From the NCBI GenBank assembly GCA_963663005.2, contig CAXXHH010000010.1:62001-126000 (forward strand): 64,000 bases of DNA. The letters run 5' to 3'. Shown here piece by piece: positions 1 through 8,662 of the stretch (positions are counted from its first letter, which is position 1; every line of letters begins with the position of its first letter). This DNA is from CAINVV01 sp963663005 (GTDB lineage Bacteria; Bacteroidota; Bacteroidia; Bacteroidales; Prolixibacteraceae). Both the position numbers and the translations under genes were made by a program. Under the pieces are notes generated by a model. It had not been told where the DNA came from and ran no database searches. It saw only the letters and a list, made by a program, of their open reading frames with translations.

Positions 1-1490
1 GGATGCCAACCTCCTCCACCGAAAAAATGACCATCGATTATATTGCGGGTCAAATGAAGGAAATTGGTCTGGAGCCGGCTAATAACGGAAGCTATTTTCA
101 GGAGGTTCCGATTTTGGCCGTCACATCAAAACAGTCTCCAACACTGGATTTTGAGACTCCGAAAGGCGTGTTGAAATTTCAAAAAATGGTCGACTATGTC
201 TCCTTTTCCAGAAGGGAGGAACCTGAACTATCGCTCGATCAATCGGACCTGGTATTTGCAGGCTTTGGCATCACGGCGCCCGAATACAACCGTGACGATT
301 TTCAGGGAATGGATCTGACCGGCAAAACGATTTTGGTTTTCGTAAACGATCCCGGATTTGGAACTTCCGACGCCTATTTCAAGGGAAATACCATGACCTA
401 TTACGGTCGTTGGACCTATAAATTCGAAGAAGCAGCACGACGCGGGGCAAAGGGATGCTTTATTATTCATGAAACAAGACAGGCAGGTTATCCCTGGAAA
501 GTCGTAAGCAACAACGGTGAAACCACCAAGTTATACCTGAAACCGGAGAATGGATACAAAGATCGCTGTGCATTCGAAGGCTGGATTTCAAAATCGGCTG
601 CAGAACAACTCTTCGCATCGTGTGGCATGACCTTTGACGAAGCCAAACAAATCGCCCTGAATAAAGCGTTTAAGCCGCAACCGCTGCCTGTAAAAGTTTC
701 AGCCAAACTTTCCAACAGCTTTGCAACAAAGAGTTCGGCCAATGTCTGCGGACTAATCCGCGGTAGCAAACATCCTGATGAAGTTGTGGTATATACCGCC
801 CACTGGGATCATCTCGGAATAGGCACAGTCGCGAACAATGACAGCATCTACAACGGTGCCACAGATAATGCCAGTGCAGTAGCCTGGATGCTGGAAATTG
901 CAAGAGGTTTTAAATCTGCAAAACCAGTTGAACGTTCTGTGCTGTTTTTATCCGTTACCTGTGAAGAATCCGGTTTGCTCGGATCCGGTTACTATGCCGA
1001 ACATCCGTTTTTCCCGATGAACAAGACGGTTGCATGCATAAACACTGACGTAATGCTGTTTTTAGGCAAATTTAAGGACGTAATGCTAACCGGCTCAGGT
1101 CAGTCGGAACTGGACGAATGGGTAAACCAGGAGGCCTTAAAATGCGGAAGATACCTGGCGCCTGATCCAAACCCGGAAAACGGAATGTTTTTCCGTTCCG
1201 ATCAATTTCCGTTTGTCAAACAAGGTGTACCTGCGATCTATGCCAAGGGATATGTCGATGCAGAAAAATATGGCAAGGTTGAGACAATGAAGCTTGTGGA
1301 CAAGTACTGGAAAGAAACCTATCACACGCCAACGGATGAGTTTCATCCTGAAAGAGACGATCTGAGCGGCGTTGTAGAGGACGCCAAACTACTTTACAAA
1401 GTGGGAACCAATCTCGCCAATTCAACAGCGTGGCCAGCCTGGAATGCAGATTCCGAGTTTAAGGCCGCAAGAGATTTATCGAGGAAATAA
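1..1490 (+). CDS. M28 family metallopeptidase, 5' end cut by window
   Basis: Zinc aminopeptidase-like protein. Visible M28 metal ligands in order are the His of TAHWDHLG, the Asp of NGATDNASAV, the Glu pair of TCEESGLLGS, the Asp of NTDVML and the His of YHTPTDEF near the C-terminus. A PA-type insert is likely in the first third. The first in-frame ATG is at base 3, but the residues after it (TEKMTIDYIAGQMKEIGL) correspond to the helix that normally follows a signal peptide and about 40 residues of mature protein, so the real start lies upstream of the window. Members are usually exported and trim peptides. It converges with the PmoA-like gene; the gap holds a MITE-like element and a hairpin. 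Peptidase family is confident; substrate unknown. Confidence 0.88.
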   Translation, partial: MPTSSTEKMTIDYIAGQMKEIGLEPANNGSYFQEVPILAVTSKQSPTLDFETPKGVLKFQKMVDYVSFSRREEPELSLDQSDLVFAGFGITAPEYNRDDFQGMDLTGKTILVFVNDPGFGTSDAYFKGNTMTYYGRWTYKFEEAARRGAKGCFIIHETRQAGYPWKVVSNNGETTKLYLKPENGYKDRCAFEGWISKSAAEQLFASCGMTFDEAKQIALNKAFKPQPLPVKVSAKLSNSFATKSSANVCGLIRGSKHPDEVVVYTAHWDHLGIGTVANNDSIYNGATDNASAVAWMLEIARGFKSAKPVERSVLFLSVTCEESGLLGSGYYAEHPFFPMNKTVACINTDVMLFLGKFKDVMLTGSGQSELDEWVNQEALKCGRYLAPDPNPENGMFFRSDQFPFVKQGVPAIYAKGYVDAEKYGKVETMKLVDKYWKETYHTPTDEFHPERDDLSGVVEDAKLLYKVGTNLANSTAWPAWNADSEFKAARDLSRK

Positions 1491-1495
1491 AAGGC

Positions 1496-1737
1496 AGAGG
1501 CCGTCTCAAAAAATCACCAACCATTTTTGGCACCATTACCTTTGGCAATTACACTAAATTGGGAATTCATTGTGCCGTAGGCATCAAATGTGGGTAGAAA
1601 GCAGATAAAAGAGAACCCGTTTCGTCCCGGACAGGACGGGATAATCCTAATTTATCGGTTTTCTACCCACATAAAATCCCTAGCGGGATTACGCAATGTA
1701 ACTTTAACCAGTCTCTTCAAATTTTGAGACTGCTTCT
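1496..1737. mobile_element. MITE-like element with terminal inverted repeats
   Basis: The 250-bp gap between two convergent stops is almost exactly filled by a segment bounded by inverted repeats. The left end AGAGGCCGTCTCAAAA (1496-1511) matches the reverse complement of the right end (1722-1737) at 14 of 16 positions. Inside is a second perfect 13-nt inverted repeat, ATGTGGGTAGAAA (1588-1600) with its complement at 1660-1672, enclosing a CGTCC/GGACG hairpin. No coding potential is seen. Ends reading GTCTCAAAA are, from memory, common at Bacteroidota insertion-sequence termini, so a non-autonomous relic is likely. No clear target-site duplication is visible. Confidence 0.5.
1709..1732. terminator. 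Hairpin between convergent genes
   Basis: CAGTCTC and GAGACTG form a 7-bp stem around a 10-nt loop, followed on the + strand by a T-rich stretch. It lies between the stops of the M28 and PmoA-like genes and could end transcription from either side. It overlaps the right end of the MITE-like element, so it may simply be part of that element. Confidence 0.4.
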
Positions 1738-1742
1738 ATTTC

Positions 1743-2636
1743 TTATTTGAACTGATTAAAAAATTCTGAAACCTTTGCATCAGCGGTTGTGCCACCGTGT
1801 ACCAGTACCCTGTAACGCAACAAGAGTTTCTCCCCCTTTTTCATGAAAGTCTCTTCGCCATTGACAGGCCAGTACATTGGCGTCGGAGAAAAAAATCCGT
1901 AGTCACGAGTAAACCAGGGTGAAGGAAACCAGGGATTTGTAGGATGCTGCAGGATCGCGATTCCTTCAATAAAATCGCCTCTTTTCCCATAACAATCCAT
2001 CCAGGGGGAGCCCTTTCCAAAAGTTGCCTTTTCACCGCTATCACCCTCAGCGTTCACCATTGTACCGCCATTTTTGACGGAAATATCCGCTGCGATGCGG
2101 GCGCTAAAAAGGGAGTGATTGGTCTTCTTGATATGAACGTCCATCAACATCTCCATGGTAATCTCCACATCGATCTGCCGGACATTGGCAGAAGGCACCG
2201 TGAAAATATATTTTCTGGTGTCTTTCACTGGAGATAATGCCCCTGGTCTGCTCCATATACATTCGTCGGTAACAACGGCGGTATCTCCCCCTTCCTTTAA
2301 AATTTCGGCATTCACAGAAATGATGCGTCCACGCTCAAGCCCTTCCTGCCAGTAGTTGCCACCGTTTACCAGGTCACATCCGAAGAAAAGAGAGCTGTGG
2401 TGGGGATACTCTCCATTACGCATCGAAGTAACAGATCCGCCCGAAAGCGGACCGTTCACCGGATAAAAAAATGGATATTTCTCATCAGACGAAGTGATGT
2501 AGGAGGTAAAAAACTTACCATCGATCGTGACACTGATTTTCGAACCAACTTTCACCGCAGTAATCTTCGCAGCCTTAGCGGCAAAAACGGAGAATGTGCA
2601 AACGAATAATGCTATTACAAAAACTTTCCTAAACAT
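1743..2636 (-). CDS. PmoA-like (DUF6807) exported protein
   Basis: 297 residues with an N-terminal signal peptide (hydrophobic run VFVIALFVCTFSVFA ending at AKA). The rest resembles the DUF6807/'PmoA family' beta-sandwich: features such as YPHHSSLFFG, NYWQEG, an SPWMDCYG segment and a C-terminal LLLRYRVLVHGG strand are typical. Despite the family name, nothing links it to methane oxidation; members sit in Bacteroidota and Planctomycetota sugar-degradation loci. It lies 2 bp downstream of the Gfo/Idh/MocA gene on the same strand, so they are cotranscribed. A second copy of the domain is fused to ThuA at 5454-7103, which suggests a shared substrate. Biochemical role unknown. Confidence 0.75.
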   Translation of the reverse strand: MFRKVFVIALFVCTFSVFAAKAAKITAVKVGSKISVTIDGKFFTSYITSSDEKYPFFYPVNGPLSGGSVTSMRNGEYPHHSSLFFGCDLVNGGNYWQEGLERGRIISVNAEILKEGGDTAVVTDECIWSRPGALSPVKDTRKYIFTVPSANVRQIDVEITMEMLMDVHIKKTNHSLFSARIAADISVKNGGTMVNAEGDSGEKATFGKGSPWMDCYGKRGDFIEGIAILQHPTNPWFPSPWFTRDYGFFSPTPMYWPVNGEETFMKKGEKLLLRYRVLVHGGTTADAKVSEFFNQFK

Positions 2637-2638
2637 AA

Positions 2639-4015
2639 TCAGATTTTAATATTAGTTGTGCCATATGGGAAACGCTGAGACCTGGAGAGTAATTTGTTAG
2701 CATCGTCATCATTTACAAATTTCTCCGTATCCGGATTCCACTCCAGTTTCCGGCCTAGTTTCATCGAAATATGCGTAATCAGACATACTGAACATGCTCT
2801 GTGCCCCTTCTCAACTGGCGAAATCGGCTCTTTACCGGATTTAATACAATCGAGCCAGTTCTGGTGCTGATTGTCTATTTTATAAAGGTGAATTTCGTTT
2901 TCCTTGATCTGTGAGGTCAAGATTTTAGGATTACTAGCTTCCAGCGCTTTACTCTTGGTTTTTGAAACCGGATCGGAAGCTGATGCCGTATAATTTCCTC
3001 TTGTAACAAAGATCCATCCTTCGCTCCCTTCGTAGCGCACGCCGTTCGGGAACGCGCCACTGGTGATTTGGGTAATTCCGTTTCTATATTCGGCAACGGC
3101 CAGAAAATCTCCATGAACATCCCACAAACCGGATTTTGGGAAAGTCGCCATTGCGTTGATTGTTATCGGCCCCGTTAACTCGGTATCCATACCCCAGGCA
3201 GCAGAATCGAAGTGATGCTGACCCCAGCCGGTGATCATTCCGGCTCCGAACTGTTCGCAGCGTAACCATCCCGGACGGTCGGTCATGCTATTTTGCGGGT
3301 GAACACGGGTCTCCGTATAATAAACCTGCGGTGTGGATCCCAGCCACATATCGTAATTGAGATTTTTTGGGATGGGCATTTCAGGTGCTTCAGGTCCTCC
3401 CGGATCACCTGGTAAGCCAATCTTCACTGTATGCAGCTTGCCTATTCTTCCGTTGCGTACAAGCTCTGCTGCTACCCGAAACTGAGGCATAGCGCGTTGC
3501 TGTGTGCCTTGTTGAAAAATGGTCCCCCTTTTCTTAACTATGTCGGCTAACATACGCCCTTCGGCGATGGTCAGGGAAGTCGGTTTTTGCAGATAAACAT
3601 GTTTGCCGGCAAGTGTCGCTTCGATGGCAGGTTGCGCATGCCAATGATCCGGAGTCGAAATCATCACAGCATCGATATCCTTATTGAGCAGCATTTCACG
3701 GTAGTCGCCATAGGTTTTTACGCCAACGGCCGACTGGCTTCCGGTCTTTTTCGCATAAAACCCTTCGATAAACTGCTTTCCTTTTTCGAGGCGATTCGAA
3801 TCAAGGTCACAAACAGCAATCACGCGAGCTAAATCAATTGGCAACGTCTCGGCCAAATCGTGGGTCATGGCAATGCGGCCAAATCCGATTTGGGCAACAT
3901 TGATTTTGTTACTCGGGGCGTTGGCACCGAACACGGACGAAGGAACAATTGTAGGGGCAAGGATAAGACCCGTCATCGCGGATGACGAATTTTTCAGAAA
4001 ATTTCTTCTTTCCAT
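2639..4015 (-). CDS. Gfo/Idh/MocA family oxidoreductase
   Basis: 458 residues. Starts with a Tat-like leader (RRNFLKNSSSAMTGLILAP) as in exported members. Then a Rossmann NAD(P)-binding domain (VAQIGFGRIA around residue 40) and the family signature EKP-type loop, here YLQKPTSLTIAEG near residue 140, with the catalytic Lys. The C-terminal alpha/beta domain includes GWGQHHFDSAAWGMD. Members oxidise or reduce sugars and sugar derivatives, including at C3. Order of transcription is UroD-like gene, this gene, PmoA-like gene. A 12-copy heptamer repeat lies about 31 bp upstream of its start and could affect expression. Family certain; substrate not. Confidence 0.9.
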   Translation of the reverse strand: MERRNFLKNSSSAMTGLILAPTIVPSSVFGANAPSNKINVAQIGFGRIAMTHDLAETLPIDLARVIAVCDLDSNRLEKGKQFIEGFYAKKTGSQSAVGVKTYGDYREMLLNKDIDAVMISTPDHWHAQPAIEATLAGKHVYLQKPTSLTIAEGRMLADIVKKRGTIFQQGTQQRAMPQFRVAAELVRNGRIGKLHTVKIGLPGDPGGPEAPEMPIPKNLNYDMWLGSTPQVYYTETRVHPQNSMTDRPGWLRCEQFGAGMITGWGQHHFDSAAWGMDTELTGPITINAMATFPKSGLWDVHGDFLAVAEYRNGITQITSGAFPNGVRYEGSEGWIFVTRGNYTASASDPVSKTKSKALEASNPKILTSQIKENEIHLYKIDNQHQNWLDCIKSGKEPISPVEKGHRACSVCLITHISMKLGRKLEWNPDTEKFVNDDDANKLLSRSQRFPYGTTNIKI

Positions 4016-4045
4016 AATTTATAATTTGTCGTTTGGTTGTATAGT

Positions 4046-4131
4046 AATGAAAAATGAAAAATGAAAAATGAAAAATGAAAAATGAAAAATGAAAAATGAA
4101 AAATGAAAAATGAAAAATGAAAAATGAAAAA
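4046..4131. repeat. Tandem 7-bp repeat, about 12 copies
   Basis: An essentially perfect array of AATGAAA (on the - strand TTTCATT) covers about 86 bp between the UroD-like stop and the Gfo/Idh/MocA start. Both neighbours are on the - strand, so the array is in the shared transcript just before the downstream start codon. Arrays of this purity are prone to slipped-strand length change. Confidence 0.9.
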
Positions 4132-4145
4132 TTTTAGCAATAAAA

Positions 4146-5180
4146 CTACGAATAATCCATTACTGCTGAAATAAATGCCCGAATATTTTCTGTGGGTACG
4201 TCCTGCGGGATGCCTCCGCCGCACGACCAGATGATGCGTTGTTTATCGACAGCATCATGCATCATGGAGTGCGTCGCTGCATATACCGCTTCGGGTGTCC
4301 CGGCGGCAAGAATATCGCGTGGAGGCAGATTTCCGATCAGCGCAACTTCTGGTCCGGCTAATTCGCGTATCTGACTGATAGGATGATCGAAAGCAAAATT
4401 AAAGAGGTCGACGCCCATCTCTTTCAGGAAAGGGGCACAGGTCAACCCGAAGGCGTCGTTGTGGAAAAATCCGATTTTGGAATCAATCGCGCTGAAACAT
4501 CTCTTGAGATACGGCACTACAAATTCCCTGCATTCCTCTTCTCCGACAAATCCAACAATGTCATCCAGCAAGAGAATCCCGTCGATAGTCGGGAAACAGC
4601 TTTTCTGATGACGAATCCAATCCTCAATGAATTTGGTAATCTTATCCAGCAGCTCATGCGCCTTGTCAGGCTCCATGGCCAATAAAAGGAGAAATTCGGT
4701 GGTACCCATTAAAAATGTCGCAATGTTGAGCGGCCCCCTGGTGACTGCAAATTTCAACACATGACCCTTTTCATTTATCCTGGGTTCCATCTGCTTTAGC
4801 CTGTTAATCATAAAGGGAAGCAACCCATCAGTGGTGACATTCGGTTGTGGCAATCCGGCGATGTCTTCCGGCGAATGAATGACTTTTTCCGCATGTGGCA
4901 GATTTTGTGAATGCCACACAGATTTGGCTCCAAAGGCAGACGGTTCTGTACACATACCATATTCAGACCAGAATCCGGGCAGAAAAGTAGTCTCCGGGAA
5001 ACTGTCAATTGCCTTCATATTGGTTCGAAACCAGGTTTCGTCGGACGAATAATAATCCAGTGTCGTAATGCCGGCCCACCCCGGTAACCACGGACTGTCA
5101 ATTATGAACCCTATTTCCTTGGTGCTGTTGCTTCTTCCCTCCACAACGGCTAAAAGCGTCTCCCATTGATTGTTTGTCAT
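4146..5180 (-). CDS. Uroporphyrinogen decarboxylase (URO-D) family protein
   Basis: 344 residues of TIM-barrel type like the URO-D/methyltransferase (MtaA, CmuA) superfamily. Supporting segments are GPLNIATFLMG, LLDKITKFIEDWI, a His-containing FFHNDAFG strand and the C-terminal WSCGGGIPQDVPTENIRA. In corrinoid methyltransferases of this fold zinc is held by an HxC motif; here that site reads HND, so zinc binding is doubtful although the later Cys remains. It is not hemE by context: it heads a sugar-oxidoreductase operon. Homologues beside Gfo/Idh/MocA genes are common in Bacteroidota and their function is unestablished. Confidence 0.75.
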   Translation of the reverse strand: MTNNQWETLLAVVEGRSNSTKEIGFIIDSPWLPGWAGITTLDYYSSDETWFRTNMKAIDSFPETTFLPGFWSEYGMCTEPSAFGAKSVWHSQNLPHAEKVIHSPEDIAGLPQPNVTTDGLLPFMINRLKQMEPRINEKGHVLKFAVTRGPLNIATFLMGTTEFLLLLAMEPDKAHELLDKITKFIEDWIRHQKSCFPTIDGILLLDDIVGFVGEEECREFVVPYLKRCFSAIDSKIGFFHNDAFGLTCAPFLKEMGVDLFNFAFDHPISQIRELAGPEVALIGNLPPRDILAAGTPEAVYAATHSMMHDAVDKQRIIWSCGGGIPQDVPTENIRAFISAVMDYS

Positions 5181-5328
5181 TCGTCCTGAATATTTTGATT
5201 GTAATAGTGTGAATTGTGAACAAACTTAAAAAGATTTTACCGAAACATTGTTACGCAAAAGCTGATCGATTTTGAAAAGGTGGGAGGTTTTTTCCTGCCC
5301 CCGCATGGTCTTTCTTCCTAATTCAACT

Positions 5329-5336
5329 TATATTTG
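5329..5336 (+). promoter_or_regulatory. Candidate -7 promoter box (TATATTTG)
   Basis: Matches the Bacteroidota -7 consensus TAnnTTTG in the 273-bp divergent gap between the UroD-like gene and the ThuA fusion gene, about 118 bp before the ATG. No clear -33 TTTG partner is visible. Nothing else was recognised in this gap. Confidence 0.3.
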
Positions 5337-5453
5337 CTAAAATCATACATGCCTGAAGCGTTTTCGCACGAAGCCAAGGGGGCCCTGAGTATTTACATTG
5401 GATCATCCGGAAGACTTTGACGGAATATGGATTAACCACTAACATCTTCAAAA

Positions 5454-7103
5454 ATGAAAAGGAAATTATTTACGTTGATGGTCGTAATTGGCCTGAATGC
5501 AGCATTTTCGACGACTTTCGCCTCTTTTGCTCCTGCAAAACAAAAACCAATTAACGTATTAATATTCAGTGGATCAGGCATTCACGACTGGAAAAAGACC
5601 TCTCCCTTACTTATCCGGATTTTTGACGAAGCAAAGATATTCTCCACAAAACTTACGGAAAGACCGGATACCCTTTCTTACAAAGATCTGAAGGATTTTG
5701 ACCTGATCGTGAGCAATGCCAGCCAAATGCCTGATTCTATCAAACGCTTTTCGAGTCAATGGGAAACTGATTTTGCCAAATTTATTCATGAAGGTGGTGG
5801 CGCGCTTTTCATTCATTCCGGTTCTTCCTCGTTTTACCGATGGGATGAATACCGAAAATTCAGCATTGGCAGATGGGGCAAAAACACCTTCCATGATGCG
5901 CCTGTTGTTGCCAAAATTACCGGATTCGATCAGGGACATCCAATTACCCACGGACTCGCAAGTTTCCAGCTAATGGATGAGATTTGGGAAAAGACCGAAA
6001 TTTGTGAGGGTGCCAAAACGATTGGTTCACTGACAGCAACGAACGCCAAAGATTCGCATCCAATTAACGAGCCAGCTATCTTTGTGAAGCAGACTGGTAA
6101 AGGCAGGAGCTTTTTTACTATTCTGGGACACGATGAGCGCGCGCTCGTCAACTCAGGACTTCGTACCCTGATACTGCGTGCCGCCCAATGGTGCGCCGGG
6201 AAAGAGGTTACTATCAAACCTCCCATCGAAATGAGCCTTGCAAAAGCGGAAGGGAAACCATTATACAACTGGAGTGAGACCGATACCACATTTGCCCTGC
6301 TCAATCACGGTGAAATTGTTTGGCAGTTCAATTACAACGACAGGTTTCAACGCCCTTATTTTCATCCCCTTTCGGTGAATAATACCGTGGTTACCAGCCT
6401 CTCCCCTCCCGATCACCCCTGGCATCTGGGATTGTGGTTCTGTTGGAAGTACATCAATCATGTTAATTATTGGGAATACCTGAATGAAAAACGATCCGCC
6501 AAGACAGGCTACCGTTCGGAGGGAGCCACCGAAATAGTCAGGAAAGAGATCAAGCGAAATCCGGATTTTTCGGCCGACATCAAATTATGGATCAACTACC
6601 ATCCCCAGGAGGGAGAAAATGTGATGAGCGAGGAGCGGTATTACCATGTCTCAGTCCCGGCAAAAGACGGCAGTTATGACATTAGTCAGGACTATCAATT
6701 TAAAGTACTGGCAGACAGCATTGTGCTGGACAGGACACCACCAGCCATTCGCGGAGGTAGAGTTCAGGGTGGATATGCCGGCATCTCTTGCCGCTTCAGT
6801 CAGGATTTTACTGCGCCGGAAATCCGGAACTCCGCTGACAGCGCCCAATGCCTGAAATGCAACTGGCAATATTACGGCTTTCAAAGTCTGACCGGGAAAA
6901 AAGTTGGAATTAAGATCGAACTGGATCCCGCCTATAATCTGCCAACCTGCAGATGGTACGTGATCAAAGATGCGCTGGTGCCCTTCTTCTTTTACAGTCC
7001 CGGCGTAATCTTCGACAACAAAGTGACTTTCAAACAAGGGGAGAATTTCCGGCTAAAATACCTGATCAGTGTGATTGAGGGTGAAGAGCTTGCTCGTCAT
7101 TAA
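5454..7103 (+). CDS. ThuA-DUF6807 (PmoA-like) fusion protein, exported
   Basis: 549 residues with a signal peptide (LFTLMVVIGLNAAFSTTFA). Residues about 33-240 form a ThuA-like (trehalose-utilisation) class I glutamine-amidotransferase-like domain: NVLIFSGSGIHDW, GGGALFIHSGSSSF, GHPITHGL and FFTILGHDERA are visible. Residues about 255-549 are a DUF6807/PmoA-like beta domain with DHPWHLGLWFCW, HVNYWEYLN and LKYLISVIEG. ThuA works with ThuB, a Gfo/Idh/MocA glycoside 3-dehydrogenase, in rhizobial trehalose use, and such an oxidoreductase lies divergently upstream. A role in processing oxidised glycosides is an inference. Its 3' end overlaps the convergent symporter gene by 38 bp. Confidence 0.8.
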   Translation: MKRKLFTLMVVIGLNAAFSTTFASFAPAKQKPINVLIFSGSGIHDWKKTSPLLIRIFDEAKIFSTKLTERPDTLSYKDLKDFDLIVSNASQMPDSIKRFSSQWETDFAKFIHEGGGALFIHSGSSSFYRWDEYRKFSIGRWGKNTFHDAPVVAKITGFDQGHPITHGLASFQLMDEIWEKTEICEGAKTIGSLTATNAKDSHPINEPAIFVKQTGKGRSFFTILGHDERALVNSGLRTLILRAAQWCAGKEVTIKPPIEMSLAKAEGKPLYNWSETDTTFALLNHGEIVWQFNYNDRFQRPYFHPLSVNNTVVTSLSPPDHPWHLGLWFCWKYINHVNYWEYLNEKRSAKTGYRSEGATEIVRKEIKRNPDFSADIKLWINYHPQEGENVMSEERYYHVSVPAKDGSYDISQDYQFKVLADSIVLDRTPPAIRGGRVQGGYAGISCRFSQDFTAPEIRNSADSAQCLKCNWQYYGFQSLTGKKVGIKIELDPAYNLPTCRWYVIKDALVPFFFYSPGVIFDNKVTFKQGENFRLKYLISVIEGEELARH

Positions 7104-8469
7104 ATTCGCCCTCCCACCTGGCTATCACGGTAGTGGCAAGACAATTTCCGATGACATTGACTCCGGTTCGGGCCATATCGAGTAGCACATCGATCCCAAG
7201 GATTATCATGACGGGTTCGACAGGTAAACCGAATGTCGTCACAGTGCCGAGCAGAATCACAAAAGATGCTCTCGAAACGCCCGCAACGCCTTTACTGGTA
7301 AGCATCAGGGTAAGTGCGATGACAAACTGTTTTTCGATGGAAAGCTCGATTCCGGCAGCCTGAGCCACGAATACGGCAGCCAGCGAAAGATATAACGTAG
7401 ATCCATCAAGGTTAAAGCTGTAACCCGTTGGTATTACAAAAGATACAATTTTTCGGGGTACCCCGAAGGCCTCCATCGACTCCATCGCAGAGGGCAAAGC
7501 CGATTCAGAATTCGCTGTGGCAAAAGCAATTGATGCGGGCTTTGACACTGCATTTACGAATTTAAGAACGGGTATCCTGAATAAAAGCGCCACCGGCAAC
7601 AATACCAGTAGGAGAAATGCTATCAGTGCAACATACAGGGTGACCAACAATTTTAACAACGTAAAAAGTACGTCGGTGCCCATATGGCCTATCGTGAAAG
7701 CGATGGATGCAAATACAGCCACCGGCGCAAAATACATGACGATGCCGGTAAATTTGAACATTACCTCAGTCAGACTTGCGGTCAGTTTTAGCATTGGCGT
7801 TTTGTACTTCTCCCCAAGCATTGAAAGGGCTATCCCAAATATGATGCTGAAAATTACGATCTGCAGGATGTTTCCTTCCGCGATGGCCTTGGCAATATTC
7901 TCCGGAAAAATGTGCAAAATAAACTCTTGAGTGGTCTGCATTTTGGGTGCTGCAACTGCCACATTTCCGGTAATGGCTGAGAGATTGATTCCCACTCCGG
8001 CCTTGGAAATATTGATGGCAATCAATCCGATAAAAAGGGCCAAGGTGGACGCAATCTCGAAATAGAGCAGCGATTTCCAGCCCATCCTTCCCACCTGCTT
8101 CAAATCGGTATGGCCGGCAATACCATTTACCAGGGTGGCAAACAGCAGCGGAGCAATGATGGTTTTAATCATCCGCAGAAAAATCTCACTCAGAAAGCCC
8201 AATGAATTAGCGACGTTTGGTAAATCGAAACCAAACTCTGCTCCAGCCACCAAGCCAAAGAGAATCCAAATGGTAAGCGATTTCTTCTGCCAGGCCAGGA
8301 GTCCGAAAGCCAGAATGGTTAACAGTCGGCAAGCCGTCAGCAACGAATCGCCAAAATCGGCAAGTTTCATAAAATGCAAAAATGAGAACAGCGTTGTGAC
8401 TGTTAAAGTGCTGATTAAAAACCAGGTTACCCAACTCAGTGAATTAGGATTTTTTGCTCGCTTTTCCAA
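7066..8469 (-). CDS. Dicarboxylate/amino acid:cation symporter (DAACS family)
   Basis: 467 residues, strongly hydrophobic, with the glutamate-transporter-type fold. Diagnostic features are the re-entrant hairpin serine-rich stretch (FATANSESALPSAMESME), the NMDGT-like cation motif written NLDGSTLY in TM7, and SKGVAGVSRASFVILLGT in hairpin 2. The extra N-terminal hydrophobic segments (about residues 13-80) precede the usual NSLGFLSEIFLRMIKTIIAPL region. It imports C4-dicarboxylates or acidic/neutral amino acids with Na+ or H+. It is divergent from the nikR-like gene, sharing a 190-bp control region, but nothing else links it to nickel. Confidence 0.9.
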   Translation of the reverse strand: MEKRAKNPNSLSWVTWFLISTLTVTTLFSFLHFMKLADFGDSLLTACRLLTILAFGLLAWQKKSLTIWILFGLVAGAEFGFDLPNVANSLGFLSEIFLRMIKTIIAPLLFATLVNGIAGHTDLKQVGRMGWKSLLYFEIASTLALFIGLIAINISKAGVGINLSAITGNVAVAAPKMQTTQEFILHIFPENIAKAIAEGNILQIVIFSIIFGIALSMLGEKYKTPMLKLTASLTEVMFKFTGIVMYFAPVAVFASIAFTIGHMGTDVLFTLLKLLVTLYVALIAFLLLVLLPVALLFRIPVLKFVNAVSKPASIAFATANSESALPSAMESMEAFGVPRKIVSFVIPTGYSFNLDGSTLYLSLAAVFVAQAAGIELSIEKQFVIALTLMLTSKGVAGVSRASFVILLGTVTTFGLPVEPVMIILGIDVLLDMARTGVNVIGNCLATTVIARWEGEFNDEQALHPQSH

Positions 8470-8587
8470 AATTCTTAGCTAATTATCGGTTAATTTTTAC
8501 CAGTTTGCGGCTAGGGGTCAGAGATTTGTCGTATCAAAATAGTAATGGCAAAACCACAGAACCTTAGCATTCCAAAGATAATTAATC

Positions 8588-8662
8588 CAAAATAGTAACC
8601 CGTGTATAAATTAAAAAAACTATATTTACATCGTGTTACCTTTTACAAGATTCATGTTACTA
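8588..8662. promoter_or_regulatory. Candidate operator repeats upstream of nikR-lar operon
   Basis: TAGTAAC (8593-8599) has its complement GTTACTA at 8656-8662, overlapping the start codon, and a second GTTAC at 8635-8639 lies 21 bp (two helical turns) before the last one. The undecamer CAAAATAGTAA occurs at 8535-8545 and again at 8588-8598. NikR proteins bind dyads, so these are plausible autoregulatory sites, but they do not match the E. coli NikR operator. A weak -7-like TATATTTA lies at 8622-8629. Confidence 0.35.

Noticed and set aside
4046..4131. Coding potential through the heptamer (KFFIFHFSFFIFHFS-type peptide)
   Set aside because: Any frame through a 7-bp array cycles through the same residues; the reading frame has no start context or family similarity.
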